From Enchytraeus crypticus (Eukaryota; Annelida; Clitellata; Enchytraeida; Enchytraeidae), in assembly GCA_905160935.1 (NCBI GenBank), contig CAJHZI010000428.1, positions 1,076,218-1,140,217 of the forward strand: a DNA stretch of 64,000 nt. The letters are read 5' to 3'. Of this stretch, positions 53,936 to 64,000 are shown piece after piece. The position numbers were made by a program, and so were the translations under genes. The notes beneath the pieces were generated by a model that was not told where the DNA came from, ran no database searches, and worked only from the letters and a program-made list of their open reading frames with translations. Each line of letters opens with the position of its first letter. The first letter of the stretch is position 1.

Positions 53936-55625
53936 ACGTGTTCTGATAATGTCCGGTCCAAGGTATATATTTCTACTCACAAAAAAGAGTAGGCCTACTG
54001 CATCGGTTAAAGAGTTAATCCGACCACAAGCGGTTACGACTTATCTACACCTTTAATGCTGCATATAGCTTGGGGATAATATGGCTTATGGGGTCGTTTC
54101 CTGTTAGACTCTTTAGTTATTGCTCAGTCGCCCCTTAAGAACACGTGTAGCTGTCGGCTGGTCTATTCTTCAGTGTCTGGGACACAAAACTGAGAATTTA
54201 TATATAGTATAAAATCAACAATTTATAGCAGTATTTATTTAGCGTATGGGTTAATTCCAGTAGCTGCTTCACTTGTAAGGCAGCATAGCGTCGGCAGATC
54301 AGACCAAATCTTATAGGAGTATAGTACCAATAATCAATCAGTTAATATCAGTTTATATATTTATATCGTTGTTAACAATATGGACATTTTGCATGTTACT
54401 TATTCACTTGATAGCTTTGTAATGTTGTCTTGTGTACTTGTCTACCATTGAATTGGTGAAAATAAATAAATAAATTAAAGACGGTCAATGAGTGTGATGA
54501 CAAAGGTTGGGTAGGACTGAGTTAGTACTCGAGTAGAGGAAGCGACTAGACACACAATGCAGCTGCGCTGTGTGCTCTAGCGCTGCACTCTGCAGTCTAT
54601 GACTGGAGTAGTGGGAGATTTAAATCAGCCTTGCTGTGAGAATTTAACAGTAGCTTATAGGAATCGACTTTTCCTTTACATTGTATTGACTTGTAACGCC
54701 AGTCTAGTCGTAATATTATGCCTCATCAGACATATATTTGTAAAGGGGGAAAATACGAATCTTTCTTACACCATCAAGCAAGTAAACTTTAAAAAATACC
54801 AGAATATCTTGGAGTTTCCATTGTACGCAGATTTGTTTGTATGTAATTTAATCAATAATCAAGAGAGATTTTTCTCCGTTTATTTACGATTATTATTTAG
54901 ATTTGTACTGTGATGGATTATTTGAAATGAAGTGAACTCAAAAATTGCGAGACTTGTTGATAACCCGGACTTACAATTGATGTGCAGTAGAAGGATGTAA
55001 CAGAATCTGTTATGTGCTAATATGACATGTGATGTCTTGACACTGGAAAAACGGCCCAACTGACAAACCTGAAAGATTTTTAATTAATTAAATTAATAAT
55101 CTAGGATGTTAGTTAAAAAGTTAATTAGTTAATTTTCCGACCCTAGCTAAACTGGGATTCCAGGAAGAATATGATGATGATGTTTGATATTTGAACGTGT
55201 TTATAGCTGTCAACTGTGAAAAATTATATATTTAGTTATATATGAATGTTTAAATGTGGAGTGATGTAATAATGGCAATAAAAGCAGAGGATTAATCATT
55301 TGATGAAGATTTTTCTAGCTAAATAAAAAAACCAGTTCGTAATAAATTTATGTCTTGTGTTACAGTTGCAGATAGCACATATTTATGAGCTGTGGAATAC
55401 ACGTCACTAGCATCGTTTGTGCATCACATGAGAACATGTCTTAGCAGTAAAGTTGTAGCTGACAAATTAAGTCTTATTTACTATTTTAGGCTAGTTGGAT
55501 TAAGTAAGCACATCAGTACTTTGAGATTTATCCTTAACGATTCTCTAACGGAAAACTATCCGTACCTTCTCTGGGGATTATCTAAACGGAAGTGGAATTC
55601 ACTTGTCTGTCTATTTAGCTTAGTC
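53936..55625. other. Region upstream of the first Axin coding exon
   Basis: No gene assigned. It includes a decayed LINE-like end (54,110-54,195: GGCTGGTCTATTCTTCAGTG), a LINE-2-like tail (55,138-55,185) and an open frame at 54,599-54,913 with no recognisable domain. Axin 5' UTR exons could lie here, but I cannot point to one. Confidence 0.5.
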
Positions 55626-56255
55626 ATGCAGGATTTATTCTCATCTGTTAACATAACAAGCGCAGGATTTCTACTCTCAGCCCCCCGGCCCCCTATCCCT
55701 GGTGAGGAAACTGATCCCAGTGAGTCCCAATCCACCCGGAGTGCCCCTGCGGCCCCTTCCTACCTCCGCTCTCACTCCCAACTGGGAAAGTCTTCTATCA
55801 CCGCCGCAATGAGTCACCGCTCTTCATCGATATCTCCGGCCGCAACTCCGCGCAAGTCCAACCTTGATAGGACGTTGGTTGCCCGGGGGCCCGCCGATGA
55901 AGCCCCGCTGGGGTTTGAACCTGAGGGTAGCGTCTCCGGGTCACCGGGGCTGTTTGCCGAGACATCTACTGGGACTCCTCGGCGATGTCTGAGGTGGGCT
56001 GAGGGACTCGAAGCCCTGCTAGAGGATGGAGAAGGGGTTAAGCTGTTTAAGTCCTTCCTTGATCAGGAGTTAGAGTCTTCCAAAGCTCTGGACTTTTGGT
56101 TCGCGTGCAGCGGGTTGAAGTTGATGGATGCGAGGGATACTGGTCGTATTGCCAGCATGGTGAAGGTTATCTACAAGCTGTACATCAGAAGAGAGGTGTT
56201 TGCTCTCAGTCCTGCTGTAAAGAAGACGATCATGGAGAGGCTTAAGCGGCGCGAG
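55626..56255 (+). CDS. AXIN: Axin exon 1 (tankyrase motif, first part of RGS)
   Basis: I chose the ATG at 55,626 because it places 20 residues before RPPIPGEE, close to the 21 in human AXIN1. The open frame extends 78 codons further upstream without similarity, and the TCATGCAG at the same spot could instead be an acceptor. Exon 1 ends after RLKRRE with donor GTAATC, phase 0. The RGS part has LFKSFLDQELESSKALDFWF and ACSGLKL, matching vertebrate [20 protein letters not shown]. Confidence 0.92.
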
Positions 56256-58574
56256 GTAATCAGAATTATCGATTGATTATTGATTATTGATTAGACGAAT
56301 GGATAAATCGTCTATTTGTATCCCGACCCTAGTTAAACTGGGATTTAAGGGAAGATGATGATGATGATGATGATTGATTATTGATTGATTGATTATTAAA
56401 TATTGATTGATTGATTTATTAATTAACTCTTGATTGATTGTTGTGCAGTTAAAGCACCGTCGCTGACATTGGGCGTTTTTTGTTTATTTGCACAAATTAT
56501 TTTCACGATGATAAATGACGTTTTAGAATCTACTGAAAGCATAGAATGGTGAATTGCATTTGTAAGAATATTTAATTTTGAGGAATGATAAAATTTTGGT
56601 TGTCTCTGTATTTTTAAAATTCTATAGATTTCAATTACAATCGTCCACAATGATTAGTTTAACCTTTTTGACCTAAAGGTATTGTAGAATGTTGAATTTA
56701 GTGTTTAATATAATTTTAAGAAAACACTTTGCAATCGAAATTTATATATTTCAATTCTAGTAGTTAACATTGTATTTCTTTTAATTCTTCACTTCGATGG
56801 CGATGTCGGTAAGATATTCGACTGCGGATCAGTTTGTGCGGGGTTCAAATCCTGGGCTAGCCCGTCGCTGACATCGCTTTCGAGGCGGAAACTGACGTTA
56901 ACATTAGCTTTACCAGCTCTTTTACTTCTGCAGATTTTAAAGTTTCACTTTTTGTTTGGAAAGCTGTAATTTATATATTTTAATTCTACTTGTTAACATT
57001 TTTATTTTTCTTTATTCTACACTTCTGCAGATTGACATCAACCTATATGACGCCGCACAGGACGAAGTAGAAGACTCGATGCGACGTGATACCTACCCAC
57101 TCTTTCTAAAATCAGACATCTACCTCGAATATTTACGTCAGGGGGGAGAGAGTAGTGGAAGCGGCTGCTGCGGGGGTACAACTGGCGAGAGCCCTCGCAC
57201 CAGTAATAATTCCAGCGGTTCAGACAGTGTCAGGCCGTTTATGGGTCTATTGCCAACTCTGCACGAGGAGAAGGAGTTTTGTGATGCCTCTAGGTTGAGC
57301 CATGATTCCACGATGGATAGGTCTTTGTCAGAGTGCCTAATGAGTAGATCTCTGGCTGGTGACTCTTTCAAGAAACCTTTCGGTGAATTCAACAAAGCTT
57401 CTCATTCTGCGTATAGGCAAGAAAGGTGAGCTTTAAGAAAATAGCTTTTTAGTTGTGCGATTTGACGTTGATTATTTTTTTCTTAAATCTTATGTATTTT
57501 ACATAGATATTACCTTTTAATTGTGCAAATTAACGTTTATTATCGTATTTCCCGGTTTTTTATTGATTTGTTAGATGGTTATGAAGTAAAACTTGTCATT
57601 ATTTAGTGAAAACTGTATTTTTCAGGTTACTTTTAAAAGTTTCTTACTATTTATTATTGAAGTGTAGATGTAATCTTTAATTCGCTAATTGCACGGTTAT
57701 ACAACTAGATAGATTGATTATTTCAGTGAAATAATTAATGTATAATAAGTGTTGTGTCCAGAAGGCCATACTTACAGATTTCAGTTCGAAGGCTTGGGCC
57801 CTATAATGCTAGTAAAAGCTTTCAGTGTAGTTCAAATGTGGATCCTATCAATGGGACGTTATTTTTTCTGCATTCTCTTTTCTGCCGTATGAGTTTTTCA
57901 TTTTTCTCAATAAGCGGAAATGAAGAGGAAAGCTAAAGACAGAGAAGAGTGGAGGCGTTATATACCATGGACCTACCAGTAGGCAGTGCCCTAAGAGAGA
58001 CAACTTCATACTAAATAGTAATAGTGAGGTATTGTATTTTTTGAGAAGTGATTAAATATTAAAAGGTACGAAAAGTGATATCAATCACTCTTAATAAAGC
58101 AAAGTAAACACACATTATTATTTAGTGAAATGATCAACTATGTCGATATCTATCACTTTTTAACATCACATGTTTAAACCGTTAGGCAATTTGTTCCATT
58201 TTCCGTGTAACCAGTCCTGTGAATGTCCGAGATTTTACTCTCAGATCAACGCGGTTGGGATTCGAACCCACGAGGTTTCAATTCACCTCAGGATCTGTCA
58301 TTTAAACTTCATGACGTTACCCCTACGCTATTGAGACATTCAATTATACTACATGTGCTACGAATACACTACTTATAAATATATTTAATACTACTTAACC
58401 TATACTCTGTGCTACAATGTCACCCCGCAGACGGCCAGCAGTCAGCCTGGGAGGGCTGAGGCCTCAGAGGCAGCACCTGAGCTACGCCCCTGTGTCAGTG
58501 CAGGACAGCGAGCAGCAGAGCGCCTCAAGTGATGTCCAGACTGATGACGCCTTGTCCCACACTGACAGCAGCAG
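55626..58574 (+). CDS. AXIN: Axin, first three coding exons (partial gene)
   Basis: Axin is the scaffold of the beta-catenin destruction complex in Wnt signalling. Exons 55,626-56,255, 57,031-57,425 and 58,431-58,574 join in phase (0, 2, then ending at 2). Order: a start ATG 20 codons before the tankyrase-binding RPPIPGEE; a Ser/Pro linker with SISPAATPRKS and LGFEPEGS (vertebrate TATPRRS, LGYEPEGS); the RGS domain LRWAEGLEALL to YLEYLRQG, which in the family binds APC; then LPTLHEEKEF and DSEQQSASSD with TDSS. GSK3-binding, beta-catenin-binding and DIX regions are absent from the window and must be on exons past 64,000. Confidence 0.96.
56256..57030. other. Axin intron 1
   Basis: Has TGAT repeats with a LINE-2 tail (56,305-56,375), a SINE-A copy (56,795-56,925), and otherwise nothing. 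Confidence 0.65.
56795..56927 (+). mobile_element. SINE-A copy inside the Axin gene
   Basis: GATGGCGATGTCGGTAAGAT, GGGGTTCAAATCC, CCCGTCGCTGACATCGCTTT and AACTGACGTTAACATTAGC; well preserved, 104 bases before the exon 2 acceptor. Confidence 0.92.
57031..57425 (+). CDS. AXIN: Axin exon 2 (end of RGS domain and linker)
   Basis: CACTTCTGCAG acceptor, donor GTGAGC, phase 0 to 2. IDINLYDAAQDEVEDSMRRD TYPLFLKSDIYLEYLRQG closes the RGS domain (vertebrate IDPAMFDQAQTEIQATMEEN TYPSFLKSDIYLEYTRTG). A Ser/Gly-rich linker with LLPTLHEEKEF (vertebrate YLPTLNEDEEW) follows. Confidence 0.97.
57915..58000 (+). mobile_element. LINE-1 3' end
   Basis: CGGAAATGAAGAGGAAAGCT, GAGTGGAGGCGTTATATACC, ATGGACCTACCAGTAGGCAG and TGCCCTAAGAGAGA. 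Confidence 0.88.
58120..58345 (-). mobile_element. SINE-B copy
   Basis: Reverse copy, closely similar to 23,915-24,118: GGGATTCGAACCCACGAGG, CTCAGGATCTGTCATTTAAA, GACGTTACCCCTACGCTATT and CAGTCCTGTGAATGTCCGAG are shared. Confidence 0.85.
58431..58574 (+). CDS. AXIN: Axin exon 3 (DSEQQS...TDSS block)
   Basis: CACCCCGCAG acceptor, phase 2 completing the exon 2 codon, and a weak donor GTCTGT ending at phase 2. LSYAPVSVQDSEQQSASSDV and DDALSHTDSS match vertebrate [20 protein letters not shown] and TLSLTDSS. The next exon, beginning with the VDGIPPYR-type block, is not found up to 64,000. Confidence 0.94.
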
Positions 58575-58639
58575 GTCTGTGTGGATCTCTCGTTGTGTGG
58601 GTTTATTGTAGTTATTTGTAATTATTCACTGGGATTAAT

Positions 58640-59045
58640 GGGCAGATGCTGGTGGTGGTGATTATGGTGGTGGTGATGATGATGATGATGGTGGTGATGA
58701 TGATGATGATGATGGTGGTGATGATGATAATGATGGTGATGATGGTGATGGTAAGATGATGGTGGTGATGATGATGGTGGTGGTGATGATGATGATGACG
58801 ATGGTGGTGGTGGTAGTGGTAGTTGTGATGATGATGGTGGTGATGATGATAATGACGGTGGTGGTGGTGGTGGTAGTTGTGATGATGGTGGTGGTGGTGA
58901 TGATGATGATGATGGTGGTGGTGATTATGATAGTGGTGGTGATGGTGATGATGATGATGATGATGATGATAGTGGTGGTGATGATGATAATGATGGTGGT
59001 GGTGGTAATGGTGGTGATAATGATGATGATGATGATGATGTCGAT
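58640..59045. repeat. GATGGTGGT microsatellite
   Basis: About 400 bases of trinucleotide GAT/GGT repeats. His- and Met/Val-only frames on either strand are artefacts. Confidence 0.95.
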
Positions 59046-59239
59046 TGCTGCGATGTGTAGCCATGATTTAAAGCATCCCTTAGGCATTGGAATGTTAAAT
59101 ACTAAATTTTAGCTTATATATAAACGCTGTATGAGCCTCACTAGAAGACAACGATAAATAAATAAATATTGATTTACTAAATAAATAAATATTGGATATT
59201 GCGATGGATGATGGTCAAGCTTATGAACAACATTAAGAA

Positions 59240-59520
59240 TGAAGTAGTGTTAAATAGTGTTGACATATATTGACAGTTGATAAACATCGTAAAGTATTGA
59301 AAAAACTGGATTGATAATGTCTCGAGAAGGAATGATTCATTAAAAAAGGTAATTGAAGGATGTATGAAAGGAAAATGGTTAGAGGCAGACCAAGGCTTGG
59401 AATGCTGTATGACTTAATAACTGATTCGTCTGTTGTTATGAAGAGAAAAGCAGAGTATAGAAATATGTGGACGAGTTATATGCCATGGACCTGCCAAGAG
59501 GCAGTGCACTAAGAGAGACA
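59240..59520 (+). pseudogene. LINE-1 C-terminus and 3' end, diverged
   Basis: GACAGTTGATAAACATCGTA, then AGAGGCAGACCAAGGCTTGG, then AGAAATATGTGGACGAGTTA TATGCCATGGACCTGCCAAG AGGCAGTGCACTAAGAGAGA. Diverged relative to the copy at 53,040. Confidence 0.82.
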
Positions 59521-60054
59521 CACCGTAGGAGTAAAAATTGCATTTAAATGAATGTACGGAACGTAACTTAACGGCAGCAGCGATTTGTTTAATTTCTAAT
59601 GAAAATTCAAACGTTAACTGATGCACGTTACATTGTCGACGGTTTGATGTCGCTTTCTTTCATCTCAAAGCCTTTCTCTCTATCCACACATGAACAGATA
59701 AAGGGAAGCCCTAATTTTAGCAGACATTTGATACACTGGTATATTCTTCTGATGTTCTGCGTCTCTATGGTCGCTTTGATGAAAGCTGGCTAATTATCGC
59801 TCGTTCTCAATTCGGTAATTTTTCTTTAGGCAGCGCCTTGAAGGAAAATTGTTTAATTAACTATCATGCAAAGAAAGGTATTTTATGATTTCTTAGGCTT
59901 GTGATAAATGATTCTTTAATTAGGCGATAAAGTAACCAAAAATTAAACCGAAGTAGCAAAAATTTTATTAGCTTATGTGCTTTATTTTTTTGCACAAGTC
60001 ATATATAAACCTTATATGGAATAAGTAAAATCGTAATGGGCGAGATAGTGTATG

Positions 60055-60064
60055 TGTGTGTGTT

Positions 60065-60095
<31 letters not shown>

Positions 60096-60102
60096 TAGAG
60101 AG

Positions 60103-60145
<43 letters not shown>
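60055..60145. repeat. (GT)n and (GA)n microsatellites
   Basis: GTGTGTGT followed by about 70 bases of GA. Confidence 0.95.
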
Positions 60146-60639
60146 TATTGTAACCGTGGATGTCTCTGGCAGTTAGCAAGTTTCTGACTTTAAACAAAGT
60201 CTTTAAGCAGCTCTTTGATGTGAACACGATTAGGTTTCTTTAATACCTTTATAATGCGCACAGAAAAATCTGTAGAACGCTCTCTATAATCCCTCTGGTG
60301 TCGGGATAAGAGATCCATAATGATAATAATAATACTGGCAATTTTGCCGAAGCCATCGACAAGCCAGCCAGATCAAAGGGCCTTGTTTATTCCACTTCCC
60401 TATACTTTATTCCCGCATCACTTCCATGGTATCGCACGAATCTAATTCATACGATCGAAACCGGTTCTCTTTTATCTTCTACACTCCCCCTACCCACGTA
60501 ATGCTTTGCCTCCCCACCCCTTCTCTTTCATGCAGTTCTTTGATTGGCGGCTTCATAGATGTTATATTGGTAGGATGACTAAAATTACTTATGACACAGA
60601 TGGTTTTTTTATTGATACGATGACTAAAACTAATTATTA

Positions 60640-60835
60640 ACGGATGGTTTTGGACCAGATGAATTCTCGTGGGTTCGAATCCCGGCCGCGCTGATCTGAG
60701 ATTAAGATCAGGGGCATTTTCTGGACCGGTTACACTGAAAATGGACTAAATTGCCTAACGTATATAACATGTGATATCAAAAGTGATAGATATCAGCATA
60801 GTTGATCGTTTCACTATAATGTGTTTTATTGTTAA
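60640..60835 (+). mobile_element. SINE-B copy, nearly complete
   Basis: TTCTCGTGGGTTCGAATCCC (B box), GGCCGCGCTGATCTGAGATT, GGACCGGTTACACTGAAAAT GGACTAAATTGCCTAACG and GTGATAGATATCAGCATAGT. The best forward copy of the family. Confidence 0.85.
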
Positions 60836-63800
60836 CCATTATTTAGCGGTTTGATCTGATCCGAATTACAATCTTGATTGGTCGTTAATTCCTTCTAGCC
60901 CTAATCTTGATCCTAACTTAATCCTAGGAAATAACTGTGTATGAATTTGTTCAAGGGAGAGAAGAATTAGAAAATTAAAAATGAGCTTTAAATAAACTAA
61001 AACAATTGAATTTGCTATGAAAAGAGCAAAATTGTTCGGTTTATTTCTCTACTTCATTAATCAGTGGAGTAATCTTTTATTTCAGTGAATGTGCAGTTTG
61101 TGCAGTGAGTAGTGTATACTGTTTGTAATAGTCGAGTTTTTGGCCCCTAAATCTCCGAGACAACCAGATATCATTACTCCGAGGTCGGCGGCTCGCTCTT
61201 TGATGTGGTGTAGTCGGGTCTCTAATAGGAACCTTTAGTTGTTCTGCGGAAGAGTCAACGACTGTTGTTATTCATAATGAAAAGAAGACGAATGATAGAC
61301 CGAGCTTCTGCAAAAACATAAAAGATACTAAATCTGTGAAATATCATTGAAGCGTTGCTGAACGCTACTTTTTAACTCTCGCTGGATTGGAGTTCGTGTG
61401 GGTTATTGTGGACTACGTGTGAAATGATCTGTTAGGTCTCGGGGTATAAATTCTTCTCAACGTAAAATGTCAAAAACGCTTCTTTATAGAGTTTCGTTAT
61501 ATGGCGATGAAGTCATATATGACTAATTCGTAAAGTGTCTAAATTGTAATAGTAGGTCTAATTGGAAATGTATAGTAACTAAAGAGAACCATTACTATAT
61601 AGAGAGCTTCGTATCGTCAAATAGTTGATTTCGGACAAGTGAAACTTGATATCTTACCATATGCTTTATCTAGTTTACAATGTTCATTGGCAGACTGAAA
61701 ACATTCCAACATAATATATGGAATATACATTCCGTGAACTTCCGTCTTTTGATCACTGGGTCGGCGTCATTTAAGATCTCTTTTTCTCTCTGCAATTAGC
61801 ACAGGTTTCTACCAAATAACTTTGAGCGAATTTGTAGTTATGTACCCTTGAGACTTCCTAGCGTCTTTTATTAAGAGACGGACGTTAAATCTTTATTGAT
61901 CGCTCCCACTACTGGAAGTTGAATTGCTTTAATTAATTTTTAGGAAAAACTGAGTATTCAACCCCTAGAAATAGAATTATGAGGCTGAATGTTGTCGTTT
62001 TGGATAGTGAATCTAGTTAGCTTGTATTTAATTTAAATATGATTTTCCTTTATCCGATCCTTACCATTTACGGAGCTTCAGTCATCAATAGGCGACGGTC
62101 CGAATCAGAAATTCTAATCTTTCTACAGGAGCTTACTCCACTTGAGCAGTGCCGATGAACGTTTTTATTACTTAATTTATTTTTTCAAATTTGCTCGAGC
62201 TAACTGGAGTTGACGCAGATGAAATATTTTTGTGAATTATTGTTTGAAGTGCATACCTGAAGCGCAGCGAAGCCATTCATCTGTAGGGTCCAAGCTCTGA
62301 GCGTGTCGGCAACCCATTGAGTGGGTGAAAACCTTCAAATGGTTCTCTAATGATCCTTACAATAGACTACTCTAATCAAAACTGCACTGCAGCAAGGTCT
62401 AATAAAGCGTCAAGTACTCGCTCCGATGATTGAAGCTTAATCGTGTGAGAGGAAGGAGGAATTTTCTCAGATGTGGATGGGGTGTAAGCAAATGAATCAT
62501 GCCAAATATTGTCTTCTTTAAGTTAATTTGTTTTCTTTAATTCCATTTATCTCTGGACTTACTTTCTGGGTTTTGGAATTTGCACCGTATTGGACCTTCT
62601 TTTTGCTCACCGGCTTGAATTTGTCTCAATAGTGCTCGATGTTGTCATATACGACAGAAGCATTCTAATTGTTGTTATCATTAGTCGAGTTGTTGTTTTT
62701 CTTGTTCTAATCACTCAGTACAATTTGGAGTTGTAAATCGAAATTCGGTGGCATTCGGTCAATAATTGCTGTTTATTTTTTATTCTAAGCAGAAATCGAA
62801 ATTAGAGATAATTTAGGGGGTGAACGGTGTCTAAATGATCCCTCTAACGATAGTGAGGCATATGCAAGCACATGTACGAATAGACACAAGCGAATAAGTT
62901 GAGGCAGACAATGCTAGAAACCAATACGTGTGTAATCTTTCATCTTTTTGTTCTCGTACAAATGACGACATGGAAATTCCTCTACTCTATCATTTTCTTC
63001 TTTTTCATCATCTCGACGGCGCTTGGATACGAGAGTGCGGTTCAGTGGGGTGGTGAGATCTAACGGGAGAGTTCGTAGCGAATCGTTTGAAATAGTCGAG
63101 ATTAGTTCACCTGGATGTTGTAATGGACATACACTATGTAAATATCTTTATCTCGTTGTGATGTTGTCATGGACAGAAAGTATGTAAATATCTTTATCTC
63201 AGTGTGATGTTGTCATGGACATAAAGTATGTAAATATCTTTATCTCAGTGTGATGTTGTCATGGACATAAAGTATGTAAATATCTTTATCTCAGTGTGCT
63301 GTTGTCATGGACATAAAGTATGTAAATATCTTTATCTCAGTGTGCTGCCAGATGACAGGTTCATGGCACATATTAATCTCTTATTCTGTTATAAAATTGT
63401 CTATCATTTCATGTTTCGGTTCTAATATTATGATGATCACCATTTAATGATTCGTTTACGTATAAATGAAACGTATTATATTGGTTAAGAAGTAATGATA
63501 ATGATTGGTATTTTCCCATCAATCAAGAACAGTTAGTTTAGAAAGGTACTTAAGTAAAACGCCAAGACAGGCACTCTAATACCTGCAAAACCAGGCCTTC
63601 AATGAGGGAGCATAACACCCTATCTAGTTGACCACCTGGATATCAATCACCTTGCTAACAATCGTCCTACAACACTAGCCAGTTTAATATTTCGTAGCAG
63701 ATTGAGAATTTAATTTTAACAATTCGGAGAATTAATTCGCCGATTCGGATAAGCGATGGCAGTTGGGCGATGAACTAACTGAGACGTTTGATGTGCTGGC

Positions 63801-64000
63801 TGGAGATAGGTAGGGTATATTTATTGGTGTGTGAATGTATGTATAAAAGAAGCTAGCGATACGTTTCTGCCTCAGCCGGCGCTCAGTAATGATTGCCTGC
63901 CTTTGAAGTCACAGCTCGACAACTGATCTCGCGTAATGCTATTTGCTTACGTTTATTCTCTCTCCCTCGAACTCTGGTATTGAATAATATTACTTCTCTC
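60836..64000. other. Probable Axin intron 3 or downstream, no gene seen
   Basis: AT-rich sequence with no open frame or conserved block I can support. A fragment of the tail module (GAGACGGACGTTAAATCTTT, 61,874) and a 46-bp minisatellite at 63,118-63,345 are the only structures I see. 59,530-60,050 and 60,150-60,630 are likewise empty of recognised features. Confidence 0.55.
63118..63345. repeat. 46-bp minisatellite, 5 copies
   Basis: The unit GATGTTGTCATGGACATAAA GTATGTAAATATCTTTATCT CAGTGT is highly homogeneous, suggesting recent expansion. Confidence 0.93.

Larger units (their letters stand above)
57426..58430. other. Axin intron 2
   Basis: Holds a LINE-1 end (57,915-58,000, plus) and a SINE-B copy (58,120-58,345, minus). 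No exon seen. Confidence 0.65.

Noticed and set aside
55392-55625. 78 additional N-terminal Axin residues
   Set aside because: The frame is open, but the sequence has no Axin similarity, and the ATG at 55,626 restores the usual distance to the tankyrase-binding motif.
58612-59112. His-rich and Met/Val-rich open frames
   Set aside because: GATGGTGGT trinucleotide repeats read in different frames. No splice-site or conservation support.

Overview
The window is eukaryotic: genes are split into short exons by GT-AG introns, and most of the sequence is microsatellites, minisatellites, SINEs and broken LINEs. The recognisable proteins (neuron navigator and Axin) make it a bilaterian animal. The divergence and repeat content suggest a marine invertebrate, perhaps a lophotrochozoan, but the sequence alone does not settle the phylum. 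No bacterial, viral, CRISPR or rRNA gene is present.

Region 1 (184-33,213, + strand) holds the 3' part of a neuron navigator gene (NAV; UNC-53/Sickie family). I placed 19 exons. From the third onward every exon joins in phase, giving about 1,412 residues: a Ser/Lys-rich region with an SxIP-type EB-binding motif, coiled coils, the NAV-specific beta region, the AAA ATPase domain and the C-terminus with its stop. Two upstream exons are less certain, and the 5' end of the gene lies outside the window.

Region 2 (33,214-44,190) is intergenic and repeat-filled. Region 3 (44,519-47,702, - strand) holds the last three exons of a protein I do not recognise. It has two hydrophobic stretches and a Ser/Thr/Gly-rich tail built on a GLANGFM repeat. 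A possible further minus-strand exon sits at 52,480.

Region 4 (55,626-58,574, + strand) holds the first three coding exons of Axin: an N-terminal tankyrase-binding motif, the RGS domain split over two exons, and the start of the central region. The beta-catenin-binding and DIX regions must lie beyond 64,000.

Repeats include a tRNA-derived SINE with about 17 copies (SINE-A), a second tRNA-type SINE (SINE-B), a 5S-rRNA-derived SINE, a (TTA)n-tailed element, and two LINE families seen only as 3' ends.

The most striking pattern is that minisatellites and partial duplications grow out of exon edges. At least nine of the NAV exon edges, and probably two in the minus-strand gene, have neighbouring copies of their own acceptor or donor plus 12-70 bases of coding sequence. 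One fragmentary extra copy of a NAV exon differs from it only at silent sites. This produces families of decoy splice sites and is the best candidate here for something undescribed, although misassembly of divergent haplotypes must be excluded first.
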